Shown: positions 34,650 through 43,412, counted from the stretch's first letter. The stretch: DNA of 64,000 nucleotides from Polyangiaceae bacterium (GCA_015075635.1 JABTUA010000001.1:496001-560000), one strand, 5' to 3'. Numbers and translations: made by a program. Notes: generated from the letters alone by a model not told the origin.

Positions 34650-35819
34650 ATGTCGCACCGCTCCCTGCTCACCGCCTCGTTGCTCTGCGCCGGAATGGCC
34701 TCGCTCTCCCTCGTCCAGTGCGGCGGCGACGACGGCAACGACGACGGAACCGGAGGGAAGGGAGGCGGCCTCAACCTGGGCGGCAACGGCGGGGTAGGCG
34801 GCCTCGACCTCGACGGCAGCGCCGCGAACGGCGGCGGCGGCGGCGCCATCAGCCCCGACGCGGCCTGCGGTACTTCCAGCGAGGAGGCAACCCTCGTCCC
34901 AGTCAACATGCTGGTGATGTTCGACCGCTCCGGCTCGATGAACCAGAACAACAAGTGGCCGCAGGCCTCCAACGCGCTGATCGCGTTCTTCCAGGATCCC
35001 GCGACCGCGGGCCTGCGCATCGCGCTGCGCTTCTTCCCCCACGACCAGCCGGCGGCCGGCTGCACCAACCAGGGCTGCAACACCAACGCCTGCTCGCAGC
35101 TCCTGGTGCCCATCGGCGCGGTGACCAAGGACCCTGCTCCGGCTGACACCCAGGAGGCGGCGCTGGTCAGCGGCGTGCAGAGCAGCGCGCCCGGCAACGG
35201 CGGCGGTACGCCGATGTTCGCGGCGCTGGGCGGCGCGGAGCAGTGGGCCATGGCCCACGCCGCCGCGCACCCGAACGAGAAGGTCGTGGTGGTGCTGGTG
35301 ACCGACGGCCTGCCGAACGGCTGCGACGAGGACATCAACAACATCGCCGCGCTCGCGTCGGCGGCGCGCACCTCGCACGGCGTGCTCACCTACGCGGTCG
35401 GCCTCGAGGGGTCCGCAGAGAACCAGATGGACACCATCGCGGTGGCCGGCGGCACCAACAAGGGCATCTTCATCGGCAGCTCGGCGAACGCCCAGGCGGA
35501 GCTCCTGGCCGCCCTCAAGGCCATCCAGGGCAGCCAGGTCTCCTGCGAGTTCCAGATGCCGGCGCCCAAGGACGGCTCGACCCTGGACCCCAAGAAGGTG
35601 AACGTGAACTACACGCCGGGCGGCGGCAGCACCCAGACCCTGGGCCAGGTCGGCGGCGCGGCGGACTGCGCGAACGGCGGCTGGTACTACGACAACCCGA
35701 CCAGCCCCAGCAAGATCACCCTCTGCCCCAGCACCTGCTCGACGGTGCAGGCCGACAAGGCCGCGAAGATGGAGATCCTGCTCGGCTGCGCCACGCAGCT
35801 CCAGCCGCCACCGTCGTGA
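34650..35819 (+). CDS. VWA-domain lipoprotein with Gly-rich stalk
   Basis: The 389-residue lipoprotein (lipobox S-L-V-Q-C) has an Asp/Gly-rich stalk to about residue 75, then a von Willebrand A domain with the metal-site motif MFDRSGSM, a later conserved TDG in VVLVTDGLPNGC, and a C-terminal extension with PKDGSTLDPKKVNVNYTPGG. That extension recurs in the lipoprotein at 40488, so the two are paralogues. VWA domains bind protein ligands through Mg2+. A strong GGAGG site precedes ATG at 34650. Divergent from the M2 peptidase and convergent with the ABC operon. Confidence 0.88.
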   Translation: MSHRSLLTASLLCAGMASLSLVQCGGDDGNDDGTGGKGGGLNLGGNGGVGGLDLDGSAANGGGGGAISPDAACGTSSEEATLVPVNMLVMFDRSGSMNQNNKWPQASNALIAFFQDPATAGLRIALRFFPHDQPAAGCTNQGCNTNACSQLLVPIGAVTKDPAPADTQEAALVSGVQSSAPGNGGGTPMFAALGGAEQWAMAHAAAHPNEKVVVVLVTDGLPNGCDEDINNIAALASAARTSHGVLTYAVGLEGSAENQMDTIAVAGGTNKGIFIGSSANAQAELLAALKAIQGSQVSCEFQMPAPKDGSTLDPKKVNVNYTPGGGSTQTLGQVGGAADCANGGWYYDNPTSPSKITLCPSTCSTVQADKAAKMEILLGCATQLQPPPS

Positions 35820-35820
35820 T

Positions 35821-36891
35821 TCAGGGAGCGCGCTCCGGAAACACGGACAGCGCCTGCGGAGGGAGGTGGATCGCCACCTCCTCTCCCGCGCGAAGGCCCG
35901 TTCCCATGTGAGCGCGATCGCGCGCGGACAGCTGGCACGAGATCGTCAGTCCTTCACCGTCGACGACGTCGATCGTCGCGTGTCGCCCGTCGATGCCCAG
36001 CACGCGCCCACGCAGGACGTTTGCGACCATGCCGATTTCTTCGGCCTCACCCGGGCGCAGCAGCACCACGTCCTCGGCCGCGACACCGAGCCACAGGCGT
36101 CGCCCCTCTGGCGGCGCCGACGAGAGCGTGAGGGGCACGCCGCTGACGGAGCACGCTGGTCCATGCGTCGAGTCGAGCTCGAGGATGTTCGACAGCTGGA
36201 TGAATCGGGCAACCCTGAGATCGCCCGGCTGCCGAAACAGGGTCTCGGGGGCTGCCTCTTGGACCACGCTGCCTTCCATCAACACCGCGACGCTGTCTCC
36301 GATCGCGGACGCTTCGCGCTGATTGTGCGTGACGTACACGACGGTGAGCTCGAGGCTCCGCTGAAGCTCGCGCAGCTGGCTCAGGAGCTCTCGGCGGATG
36401 TGCGCATCCAGGCCGGAGAAGCTCTCGTCGAGAAACACCACCTTCGGGTTCGTGATCAGCGCGCGCGCCAGCGCCACACGCTGGCGTTCGCCCCCGGACA
36501 GGGATCCAATCGTCGCGCGCCCCAGCAGGTGACGGATCTGCAAGAGGTCCGCGAGGCGCTCGAGATCGGCCTCGGCACCAGCCAGGGTCCCGCGCACGCG
36601 CCGCCCGAAGAGCACGTTGTCGCGCACCGACAGGTGTGGAAACAGCGCGACGTCCTGAGGAAGGTAGGCGAGGTCACGCTGCTCCGGCGGAAGCCGCGTC
36701 ACGTCCCGACCGGCGATCACGACCTGCCCCGCGTCGGCCTGGCGGAGCCCCATCATGGTCTCGAGCAGCAGGGTCTTCCCGGCTCCCGACGGACCGAGCA
36801 GGACGAGCACCTCGCCGCGCCGGATCGTCAGGCTGACCGGACCGAGGCGAAACGTCCCCGCGTGCGTCGCGAGGGCACGGAGCGAGATCAC
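35821..36891 (-). CDS. molybdate/tungstate ABC transporter ATP-binding protein
   Basis: The 356-residue ATPase has Walker A GPSGAGKT (residues 33-40), the Q-loop LPQDVALF, signature LSGGERQ, Walker B VVFLDES and H-loop VTHNQ. The C-terminal 110 residues form a TOBE/MOP-type domain, which in ModC proteins binds oxyanion and feeds back on transport. GTG at 36891 overlaps the permease stop (GTGA). It is the last gene of the operon and powers the permease. Whether the substrate is molybdate or tungstate cannot be told from the ATPase. Confidence 0.88.
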   Translation of the reverse strand: MISLRALATHAGTFRLGPVSLTIRRGEVLVLLGPSGAGKTLLLETMMGLRQADAGQVVIAGRDVTRLPPEQRDLAYLPQDVALFPHLSVRDNVLFGRRVRGTLAGAEADLERLADLLQIRHLLGRATIGSLSGGERQRVALARALITNPKVVFLDESFSGLDAHIRRELLSQLRELQRSLELTVVYVTHNQREASAIGDSVAVLMEGSVVQEAAPETLFRQPGDLRVARFIQLSNILELDSTHGPACSVSGVPLTLSSAPPEGRRLWLGVAAEDVVLLRPGEAEEIGMVANVLRGRVLGIDGRHATIDVVDGEGLTISCQLSARDRAHMGTGLRAGEEVAIHLPPQALSVFPERAP

Positions 36892-37670
36892 GTCTTCCTC
36901 CGCGCCGCGACCACCCGGACGACGATGAGCACGAACAGCGCGATGAAGGTCATGAGCAGCGACAGGCCGAGCGCTTTGCCGATGCGCACGCTCGCCAGGT
37001 TGTTGTAGATGGCGACCGGGATGGTCTCGGTCTTGAAGCGGACCGAGCCGGCGACGGTCATCGTGGCACCGATGTCGCCCAGGGCGCGCGCCCAGCCCAG
37101 GACGAAGGCCGCGAGCAGGCTCGTGCGGCACATCGGCAGCGTGACCCTAAAGAACGCGCCCCACGGGGTACACCCCAGGAAGCGAGCCACCTGTTCGTAG
37201 CGCGGGTCGAGCTCCTCGAACGCGGCCTTGAGCACGCGGACCTGGAGCGCGAGCGCCAGGATGAACTGCGCGGCGACGATGCCGGGGACCTCGAACACGA
37301 CCCGGAGCGCGTGTTCTTCGAACCACCGCCCGGCCGAGGTCCGGAACACCAGGATCAGCGCCACGCCCACGACGATGGGGGACAGCACGATGGGAACGTC
37401 GAGGAGGGCGTCCACGATCGTCCTCCCGGCGAAGCGCCAGCGCGCGAGGGCGTAGGACGCTGGAACCGCGACCGCCATGGCCAAGAGCGCGGCGAGGGTG
37501 GAGGTCATGAGGCTCAGCCGCACCGCGGCCCAGACATCCGGCTCGGCGAAGCCCGCCCACGGCTGCTCGGCGCCCGCCGGATAGGCGAGCTGCACGGCGA
37601 GGATCGCCACGATGCACGCGATTGCCCCGCCCAGGCCGGCGAGCAGGTAGAGGGAGAACCAGCTCCTCAC
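36888..37670 (-). CDS. molybdate/tungstate ABC transporter permease
   Basis: The 260-residue membrane protein has about six hydrophobic segments and the EAA-type cytoplasmic loop that docks on the ATPase (ELDPRYEQVARFLGCTPWGAF and ALGDIGATMTVAGSV-type ending typical of ModB/TupB permeases). GTG at 37670 overlaps the binding-protein stop, so translation is coupled. It forms the channel of the oxyanion importer. Confidence 0.88.
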   Translation of the reverse strand: MRSWFSLYLLAGLGGAIACIVAILAVQLAYPAGAEQPWAGFAEPDVWAAVRLSLMTSTLAALLAMAVAVPASYALARWRFAGRTIVDALLDVPIVLSPIVVGVALILVFRTSAGRWFEEHALRVVFEVPGIVAAQFILALALQVRVLKAAFEELDPRYEQVARFLGCTPWGAFFRVTLPMCRTSLLAAFVLGWARALGDIGATMTVAGSVRFKTETIPVAIYNNLASVRIGKALGLSLLMTFIALFVLIVVRVVAARRKT

Positions 37671-38521
37671 TTCCACGACGCGGGGAGCTCCCACTCGCCA
37701 CCGATCGGCGTCGTCGCGGTGGCGTGCTTGCGCGCCTCCTCGACGGTCGTGAGGTAGCTCCAGCGTTTGTAGATTGCTCGACCCTCGTCGCTGACCAGGA
37801 AGGCGATGAACGCCTCGGCGAGCTCGCGGTTCTTCGTGGCCTTCGCCACGGCCGCGGGGATGTAGCCGATGCGGGTGACCTGCTCCGGCGGCGGGTAGAT
37901 GCTCTCGATGTTCGCTGGGTCCCAGTGCTCGAAGACCTCCCAGCCCAGGATGGCGTCGACGGCCTTCATCGAGAGGATCTGCGCGGTCTTCTCGCAGGAC
38001 TCGGTCTGCGTCACGATGTTGGGTCGCACCAGGCTCGCCACGCGCTGGGCCTCGAGCATCTCCACCGCGTACAGGCCGACGCACACGGTGTCCGGTCGAG
38101 CGATGCCGACGCGAACGCCGGGCTTGCCGAGATCGGCGAGGGAGCGGATGCCGCGCGGGTTGCCTTTCTGCACGTTGATGGCGGGGATCAGGTAGACGAC
38201 TCGCTGCTCGGTCTCGGCGAAGACGAGCCCTTCCCGCTTGGCGAGCTCCATGTAGTCCGAAGAGCCCGGGAAATAGACGTCGCCGCGCTCCGCCAGCTTG
38301 AGCTCGGACAGCATCTTGCCCGAGCCACCGTAGTGAGCCTCGACCTTCACGCCGGCCTTCTTCTCGAAGGCCAGCACGGCGGCCTCGGTCGGGGGCTTGG
38401 AGGCGGAGCCGACGAAGATCTCGAGCGTCTTCTTACCTGCCGCGCCCTCCCTCGTGTCTGGCTTCGAGCAGGCAAACGAGAGCAGGAGCGACACGACCAG
38501 CGCCGCCAGATTCAGCCTCAT
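37667..38521 (-). CDS. molybdate/tungstate-type substrate-binding lipoprotein
   Basis: The 284-residue protein has a signal with lipobox S-F-A-C (Cys18) and the ModA/WtpA fold: VGSASKPPTEAAVLAFEKK, VEAHYGGSGKMLSELK, GDVYFPGSSDYM and AEAFIAFLVSDEGRAIYKRW. It captures the anion outside the membrane and hands it to the permease. ATG at 38521 overlaps the regulator's stop (ATGA). The sequence details do not decide between molybdate and tungstate. Confidence 0.88.
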   Translation of the reverse strand: MRLNLAALVVSLLLSFACSKPDTREGAAGKKTLEIFVGSASKPPTEAAVLAFEKKAGVKVEAHYGGSGKMLSELKLAERGDVYFPGSSDYMELAKREGLVFAETEQRVVYLIPAINVQKGNPRGIRSLADLGKPGVRVGIARPDTVCVGLYAVEMLEAQRVASLVRPNIVTQTESCEKTAQILSMKAVDAILGWEVFEHWDPANIESIYPPPEQVTRIGYIPAAVAKATKNRELAEAFIAFLVSDEGRAIYKRWSYLTTVEEARKHATATTPIGGEWELPASWK

Positions 38522-39612
38522 GCCGCGCTCACCTCGGCGACCCGATTGCCCGCACTGGACACGTCGTAGCCGAGCGACGCGAGCTCCCGCCGGCTGGCCT
38601 GGGACACCAGCACGTCGAGCAGGCGCTCGACGCGGGCGTCGCTCATGAGCGACTGCGGGATCACCAGATCGTAGCGCTCCTCGGCCAGCGGCACGAAGCG
38701 CAGGCCGAACGCGAGCGCAGCGTCGCGCGTCGCCACGCCGACGTCCGCCGCCCCCATGGCGACGGCGCGCGCCACGTCGAGGTGGCCCGAAGCGACCAGC
38801 TGGCCGCGCAGCAGATCGAGCGAGAGCCCCGCCGCCCGCATTCGTTGCTCCAGGAGCTGCCGCGCACCGGCGCCCTTCTCGCGCACGACCAAGGTCACTC
38901 CTCGCGCAGTGACGTCGGCGACGGAGCGGACGCGGCCGTCGTCGCCGCGGGTCAGAAGCCCCGCTTCCCAGCCGGCCAAGGTCACGAGCACGAGCGCCTC
39001 GCGCCCCACGCTCTTGCGAACCGCCGCGACGTTGGGGTCGCTCTCGCCCCCAGCGGCGACCGAGTGCACCCCGGCGACGTGCGCGTAGCCGCTGGCGAGC
39101 GCCCGCAGCGCTGCCCCGCTCGACGAGGGGAGCCAGTGGTAGCGGCCGGACCCGCGCTTTCCGTGGAGGCGATCGGCGAGGAGCCCGAGCCCGGTGGCGC
39201 AGCCCATCAGCGCGAGGTTCTCGCGCGACTCGCCGAGCGGACGGAGCGGCGTCACGGACGCACGCCGCCCTCGCGCCGTCACGACCAGCGCGTCCGCCGC
39301 CGTACGGAGCCCATCGCCGGCGAGAGGCAGACCCACCCAGCGCTCTCGGACGAGCGCGAGCGCCAACCTCGAGGTCGCCGACTCTGCGGCCAGCTCCACG
39401 TCGAGCGCCGGCGCCTCGTCGGAGGGCCCGAAGAGCTCCTCGACCTGGCAGTCGAGGGCGCGCGCGATGCGCAGCGCGACGTCCACCGCCGGGATCGCAC
39501 GCCCGGCCTCGATGGCGCCGACGCTCTGGCGCGTGAGCCGCGAGCGCTCGGCGAGCGCGATCTGCGAGAGCCCGCGGGCCTCCCGCAGCTCCCGGACGCG
39601 GTTGGATGACAT
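38518..39612 (-). CDS. XRE helix-turn-helix plus periplasmic-binding-protein-like regulator
   Basis: The 364-residue protein starts with an XRE/Cro helix-turn-helix (LREARGLSQIALAERSRLTR, then QSVGAIEAGRA) and continues into a PBP-like domain (about residues 90-340) of the type paired with oxyanion uptake genes; for example MGCATGLGLLADRL and MGAADVGVATRDAAL. It probably binds molybdate or tungstate (or the cofactor) directly and controls its own operon, replacing ModE. It is the first gene of a four-gene set whose junctions all overlap by 4 bases. The palindrome upstream at 39625-39637 is a likely operator. Confidence 0.85.
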   Translation of the reverse strand: MSSNRVRELREARGLSQIALAERSRLTRQSVGAIEAGRAIPAVDVALRIARALDCQVEELFGPSDEAPALDVELAAESATSRLALALVRERWVGLPLAGDGLRTAADALVVTARGRRASVTPLRPLGESRENLALMGCATGLGLLADRLHGKRGSGRYHWLPSSSGAALRALASGYAHVAGVHSVAAGGESDPNVAAVRKSVGREALVLVTLAGWEAGLLTRGDDGRVRSVADVTARGVTLVVREKGAGARQLLEQRMRAAGLSLDLLRGQLVASGHLDVARAVAMGAADVGVATRDAALAFGLRFVPLAEERYDLVIPQSLMSDARVERLLDVLVSQASRRELASLGYDVSSAGNRVAEVSAA

Positions 39613-39648
39613 GACACGTATACTTTACATCATGTAATGCATTCGTGA
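39613..39648 (-). promoter_or_regulatory. promoter and palindromic operator of the oxyanion operon
   Basis: This AT-rich 36-bp gap holds TTACAT-C-ATGTAA (39625-39637), a perfect 6+1+6 palindrome in otherwise very GC-rich DNA. On the minus strand a possible -10, TATACG, lies just downstream of it, about 15 bases before the regulator's start codon. A repressor bound here would block that promoter. The assignment is by position and symmetry only. Confidence 0.5.
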
Positions 39649-40422
39649 CTAGTAGTACCTGACCGCCAGGAGCCCGCTCAGCCCGACGCCGATGGCCACC
39701 ACCACCCAGCGCACGCGACGCGGGTTCACGCGACGCGCGACGGCGGCGCCGGTGTAGCCCCCCGCAATCGCTCCGGCAGCCATCACCAGCGCCGGGACCA
39801 GCTCCACTCGGCCCATCGCCAGGAAGTAGAGCGTCGCGGCACCGTTGATGCTGGCGACGATCACGCTCTTCATGGCGTTCATGCGGTGCAAGCTCGCGCT
39901 GCCGAGCGCCGCCAACAGCGCCAGTGTGAGCATGCCGATACCGGCGCCGAAGTAGCCGCCGTAGACCGCGATCGACGTCAGGCCGAGCGCCACCAGGAGC
40001 TTGGTCCTCGGACGCTCTGCCCCGCTCGTTTCCTTCGGCGTGAGCCGCTCCTGGAACAGCAGCAGCAAGGTGGCCGCGAGGACCAGCCACGGCACGACCA
40101 GCTCGAAGGCGCGGGGCGGCGCCGAGAGCAAGAGCACCGCACCCGCGACCCCGCCGAGCGACGAGACCGCCGCGAGCGCGAAGCTCAGGCGCGCCCGCGG
40201 CCCGAGCTCGGAGCGGTAGGCAATCGCGGAAGCGATTCCTCCCGGTGTGAGCGCTGCCGTGTTGGTGGCGCTCGCCAGGACCGGCGGCACGCCGGCCGCC
40301 AGCAGCGCCGGAAAGGACACCAGGGAACCTCCCCCCGCGATCGAGTTGATGATCGCAGCCACGGCGGCGGCGAGGCCGAGCAGGGCGAGTCGCACGGGAT
40401 CCACGCGCGCATCATGCCGCAT
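39649..40422 (-). CDS. TauE/SafE-family membrane transporter
   Basis: The 257-residue protein has seven to eight hydrophobic segments and the family repeats: NSIAGGGSLVSFPALLAAG near residue 25 and the second-half GYFGAGIGMLTLALLA near 140. Family members export sulfite or organosulfonates or move related anions. Start is ATG at 40422. It lies 36 bp upstream of the oxyanion regulator in the same direction, so read-through is possible, but the AT-rich palindrome between them suggests separate control. Confidence 0.88.
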   Translation of the reverse strand: MRHDARVDPVRLALLGLAAAVAAIINSIAGGGSLVSFPALLAAGVPPVLASATNTAALTPGGIASAIAYRSELGPRARLSFALAAVSSLGGVAGAVLLLSAPPRAFELVVPWLVLAATLLLLFQERLTPKETSGAERPRTKLLVALGLTSIAVYGGYFGAGIGMLTLALLAALGSASLHRMNAMKSVIVASINGAATLYFLAMGRVELVPALVMAAGAIAGGYTGAAVARRVNPRRVRWVVVAIGVGLSGLLAVRYY

Positions 40423-40487
40423 GACGCAGCGCAGCCATGGCCGGCCGGTGGACCGGACATCGCGCAACCTGTACGCTTCGCGGCAAG

Positions 40488-41747
40488 ATGGTGCGTTCGA
40501 GCCTCGGGGCGATCGGGTTGGGGGTGCTCGCGGCTGCCGGGATCGCGGCCGCGTGCTCGGCCACGGACAGCGGCAGCGGCAGCGGCGGCGGCGGCGGTGG
40601 CGGCAGCGGCGGCGGCGTGAGTGGCACGGGCGGCGGCTCGAGCGGCGGCGGTGGCAGCGGCGGCGGCGTGAGCGGAACGGGCGGCGGTGGCGGTGTGGTG
40701 ATCGACACCGGCCTCGATGACACCGGCGATCCGGATGCGGCGTGCACCACCTACACCGAGCAGGCGAACAAGCCCGCGGTGGACGTGGTGTGGATGGTGG
40801 ACAACTCGTGCTCGATGGGCGACGAGATCGCGAAGGTCCGCGATCAGATCAACAAGAGCTTCGTCCCCACGATCTCGAAGAGCATCATCGACTGGCAGGT
40901 CATCATGATCTCGGCACGCGGCACCGGCTCGCTGGACGTGTGCGTCGATCCGCCGCTGGCCGGGGCTTCCTGCGGCAACAACCCGCCGAAGTTCACCCAC
41001 CTGGACTGCGAGGTGGACAGCTCCAACTCGCTCTATGCCGCGGCCTTCAGCTACGCCGGGACGGGGTTCCCCCCGCTCTTCAACTGCAACCTGACCGGGG
41101 GTCCATGGAACAAGCTGGCGCGCTTCGACGCCACCAAGGTGTTCGTCGAGGTGACCGACGACGAAGCGGACTTCTTCGGCTGGGATGCCAACGGCTTCGA
41201 CAATTGGGCGCTGAGCTCCGCGCAACCGGCCGGCATGTTCGGCACGGCACAGAACCGCAAGTACATCTTCCACTCCATCGTCGGGCTGGACGTCGCCGAT
41301 CCGACCAAGACGTGCAGCACGTCGGGACAAGACGGCGGCAACGCCGCGGTGGCGCCCGGGCTCGAGTATCAGAAGCTGAGCAAGCTGACCGGCGGGATCC
41401 AGCGCAGCATCTGCGAGTCGGACTGGTCGGACATCTTCAACAAGGTCGCCGAGGGCATCGTGGACAAACTGAGCTGCGAGTTCGTGGTGCCACCCCCGAA
41501 GGACGGCGGTAGCATCGACCCGACCAAGGTCAACGTGACGTTCACGCCGACCGGCGGCAGCGCCGGGGAGGTCCTCCAGGACAACAACAACCCGTGCGAT
41601 CAAGGCGCGGACGGCTGGCAGTGGGACGCCACCAAGACCAAGGTGCTCCTGTGCGGCGCTACCTGCGAGAAGGTCAAGGCCGACGACGGCGGGAAGATCG
41701 ACATCGTGGTCGGCTGTCAGACCAAGGTTGCGCCACCGCCGAAATGA
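40488..41747 (+). CDS. VWA-type lipoprotein with Gly/Ser stalk
   Basis: The 419-residue lipoprotein (lipobox I-A-A-A-C, Cys23) has a 60-residue Gly/Ser stalk, then a VWA-like domain whose metal site is MVDNSCSMGDE (D-x-S-x-S pattern kept) and several Cys. The segment FVVPPPKDGGSIDPTKVNVTFTP-like end parallels that of the lipoprotein at 34650, so they are paralogues about 6 kb apart. ATG at 40488 gives a proper signal peptide. It starts a run of three plus-strand lipoprotein genes. Ligand unknown. Confidence 0.85.
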   Translation: MVRSSLGAIGLGVLAAAGIAAACSATDSGSGSGGGGGGGSGGGVSGTGGGSSGGGGSGGGVSGTGGGGGVVIDTGLDDTGDPDAACTTYTEQANKPAVDVVWMVDNSCSMGDEIAKVRDQINKSFVPTISKSIIDWQVIMISARGTGSLDVCVDPPLAGASCGNNPPKFTHLDCEVDSSNSLYAAAFSYAGTGFPPLFNCNLTGGPWNKLARFDATKVFVEVTDDEADFFGWDANGFDNWALSSAQPAGMFGTAQNRKYIFHSIVGLDVADPTKTCSTSGQDGGNAAVAPGLEYQKLSKLTGGIQRSICESDWSDIFNKVAEGIVDKLSCEFVVPPPKDGGSIDPTKVNVTFTPTGGSAGEVLQDNNNPCDQGADGWQWDATKTKVLLCGATCEKVKADDGGKIDIVVGCQTKVAPPPK

Positions 41748-41769
41748 CCCGCGTGCTAGCTTTGGAAGC

Positions 41770-42300
41770 GTGAAGCTCGGCCGCTTCAGCATCCTTGCGG
41801 TGCTCGCCCCGCTGGCGTGCAGCTTGACCTCGTCTCTGGACGACCTGGGGGCGAACGCCGGGCAAGACGCCGGGGCCGATCAGTCCGCGAGCGGTGGCGG
41901 CGGCGGCGGCAGCGGGGGCACGGACGGCGGCGGTAGCGGAGGCAAGACCGGGGGGACCGGCGGTGGTGTGGGCGGTTTCCCGACCGGAGGCAGCGGCGGC
42001 AGCGGAGGCACGGGCGGCGGCGGCTTCCCCGACGCCAGCGACCCCTGCGTGAGCCAACCCGACTGCAACGCTTGCTGCGCGACCTCGCACGCGACCGGCC
42101 AACAGCTGTTCGTCACCGCCATCAAGAAGTGCGTGTGTCAGGAGCCGAGCTGCTCCCAGCAGTGTGAGACCTACTGCACGGGCGGCGCGATCTCCACGGG
42201 TTGCAGCACCTGCGTCGCGTCCCAGAGCGTCCAGTCGTGCATCGCCGCCGAGTGCAACGCCCAGTGCAAGGTCTACACGGACTGCATCGCGGGCTGCTGA
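41770..42300 (+). CDS. short lipoprotein with Cys-rich C-terminal domain
   Basis: The 176-residue lipoprotein (GTG start; lipobox L-A-P-L-A-C, Cys17) has an Asp/Ala then Gly/Thr/Ser stalk to about residue 90, followed by a domain with 14 Cys in 80 residues (CNACCATSHATGQQLF, CSQQCETYC, CSTC, CNAQC). The spacing resembles the tail of the lipoprotein at 26425. The Cys probably form disulfides outside the cytoplasm. Function unknown. It lies 22 bp after the VWA lipoprotein gene and 25 bp before the next one. Confidence 0.75.
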   Translation: MKLGRFSILAVLAPLACSLTSSLDDLGANAGQDAGADQSASGGGGGGSGGTDGGGSGGKTGGTGGGVGGFPTGGSGGSGGTGGGGFPDASDPCVSQPDCNACCATSHATGQQLFVTAIKKCVCQEPSCSQQCETYCTGGAISTGCSTCVASQSVQSCIAAECNAQCKVYTDCIAGC

Positions 42301-42325
42301 TACACTTGGGGAGGGAAGGTGCGCC

Positions 42326-43363
42326 ATGCTCAAGCTGACGAAGCTCGTTGGGGTCGTGACGCTGATGTGGGGAGCCGGGTGCTCGGGCGACGGCTCGACC
42401 AGCCATGACGCCGATGCGGGCGCGAGCGGTGGCACGAGCGCGACCGGCGGCACGAGCGCGACCGGCGGCACGAGCGCGAGCGGTGGCACGAGCGCGAGCG
42501 GTGGCACGAGCGCGAGCGGTGGCACGAGCGCGAGCGGTGGCACGAGCGCGACCGGCGGCACGAGCGCGGGCAGCGGCGGCGCGAGCGGCGGCACGGGCAG
42601 CGGGGCGACGTCCGGCACCGGTGGCAGCGCCGCGGGCGGCAGCGGTGCCACTAGCGGCGCGGGCGGCAGCGGCGCCAGCGGTGGCGGCACGAGCTGTCTG
42701 TCTGCGGGCTCCGTCTGCACCTGGAGCAACGCGAAGGACTGCTGCAGCGGCAAGTGCGACGGCGACTCCTGCTGCGGCATGCTGGGAGACCCCTGCCCCA
42801 AGGGCTTCGGCTGCTGCGCGGGATCCTGTCTAGCCGGCAAATGTGCGTGCGGTCCGGGCGAGGCCGAGTGCACCAGCGGGCAGTGCACGGGCATCCTCTG
42901 GAACGACAACCACTGCGGCGGCTGCGGCATCGCGTGCGGCACCGGCATGCAGTGCGAGAACGGCAAGTGCGCGTGCGCGCCTGGCGGCTCCCCCGGCAAC
43001 ATCGTCTGCAACGCCACCTGCGTGGACTCCTGGACGGACGAGTCGAACTGCGGCGCTTGTGGCAACGCCTGCACCGGCGGCAAGCAGTGCTACGCCGGCA
43101 CCTGCAAGTGCGCGACGAGCCAGGCGGAGTGTGGCGGCGTTTGTACGACTCTGGGCACGAACACCAACTGCGGCGGCTGCGGCATCGCGTGCGCGGCCGA
43201 CCGGATGTGCTCGCTGGGTCAGTGCGTCTGCAAGACGGGCACCAAGCTCTGCCCCGGCGGCGGCACGGTGTGCATCGACACCGCCACCGACAAGAACAAC
43301 TGCGGCACCTGCGGCAACGTGTGCGTGGGCAACAAGACCTGCCAGGCCAGCGTGTGCAAGTGA
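42326..43363 (+). CDS. lipoprotein with hexapeptide stalk repeats and Cys-rich modules
   Basis: The 345-residue lipoprotein (lipobox W-G-A-G-C, Cys19) has eight copies of GGTSA(T/S/G) at residues 35-82, more Gly/Ser to about 128, and then Cys-rich modules of the type CGACGNAC..G..C..G.C.C repeated three to four times (NCGACGNACTGGKQCYAG, NCGGCGIACAADRMCSLG, NCGTCGNVCVGNKTCQ). Such modules are abundant in myxobacterial surface proteins and are sometimes misnamed tryptophan synthase. GGGAGGGAAGG precedes ATG at 42326. A hairpin follows its stop. Function unknown. Confidence 0.82.
   Translation: MLKLTKLVGVVTLMWGAGCSGDGSTSHDADAGASGGTSATGGTSATGGTSASGGTSASGGTSASGGTSASGGTSATGGTSAGSGGASGGTGSGATSGTGGSAAGGSGATSGAGGSGASGGGTSCLSAGSVCTWSNAKDCCSGKCDGDSCCGMLGDPCPKGFGCCAGSCLAGKCACGPGEAECTSGQCTGILWNDNHCGGCGIACGTGMQCENGKCACAPGGSPGNIVCNATCVDSWTDESNCGACGNACTGGKQCYAGTCKCATSQAECGGVCTTLGTNTNCGGCGIACAADRMCSLGQCVCKTGTKLCPGGGTVCIDTATDKNNCGTCGNVCVGNKTCQASVCK
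42428..42571. repeat. eight 18-bp tandem repeats in a coding stalk
   Basis: The unit ggtggcacgagcgcgagc (with ggc/gac variants) repeats eight times and encodes GGTSA(T/S/G). Neighbouring units are almost identical, a sign of recent slippage or unequal exchange; copy number probably varies between strains. Confidence 0.85.
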
Positions 43364-43370
43364 CGGAACC

Positions 43371-43400
43371 CCTTGCGCGCGGTGGCGGACGCGCGCAAGG
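43371..43400 (+). terminator. 10-bp perfect hairpin between operons
   Basis: Ccttgcgcgc (43371-43380) and gcgcgcaagg (43391-43400) are exact complements around a 10-nt loop, between the lipoprotein stop at 43363 and the glycosyltransferase start at 43413. No T-run follows, so it may be a weak terminator or transcript stabiliser. Confidence 0.45.
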
Positions 43401-43412
43401 CTCGCAGCCCGC

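Noticed and set aside
42428..42571. Tandem repeats as a possible minisatellite or CRISPR
   Set aside because: They are contiguous 18-bp units in frame within a lipoprotein stalk, with no spacers.
42326..43363. Tryptophan synthase alpha-chain label for the Cys-rich lipoprotein
   Set aside because: The CG.CG..C modules are sometimes given that name in databases, but there is no TIM-barrel sequence and the protein is a secreted lipoprotein.
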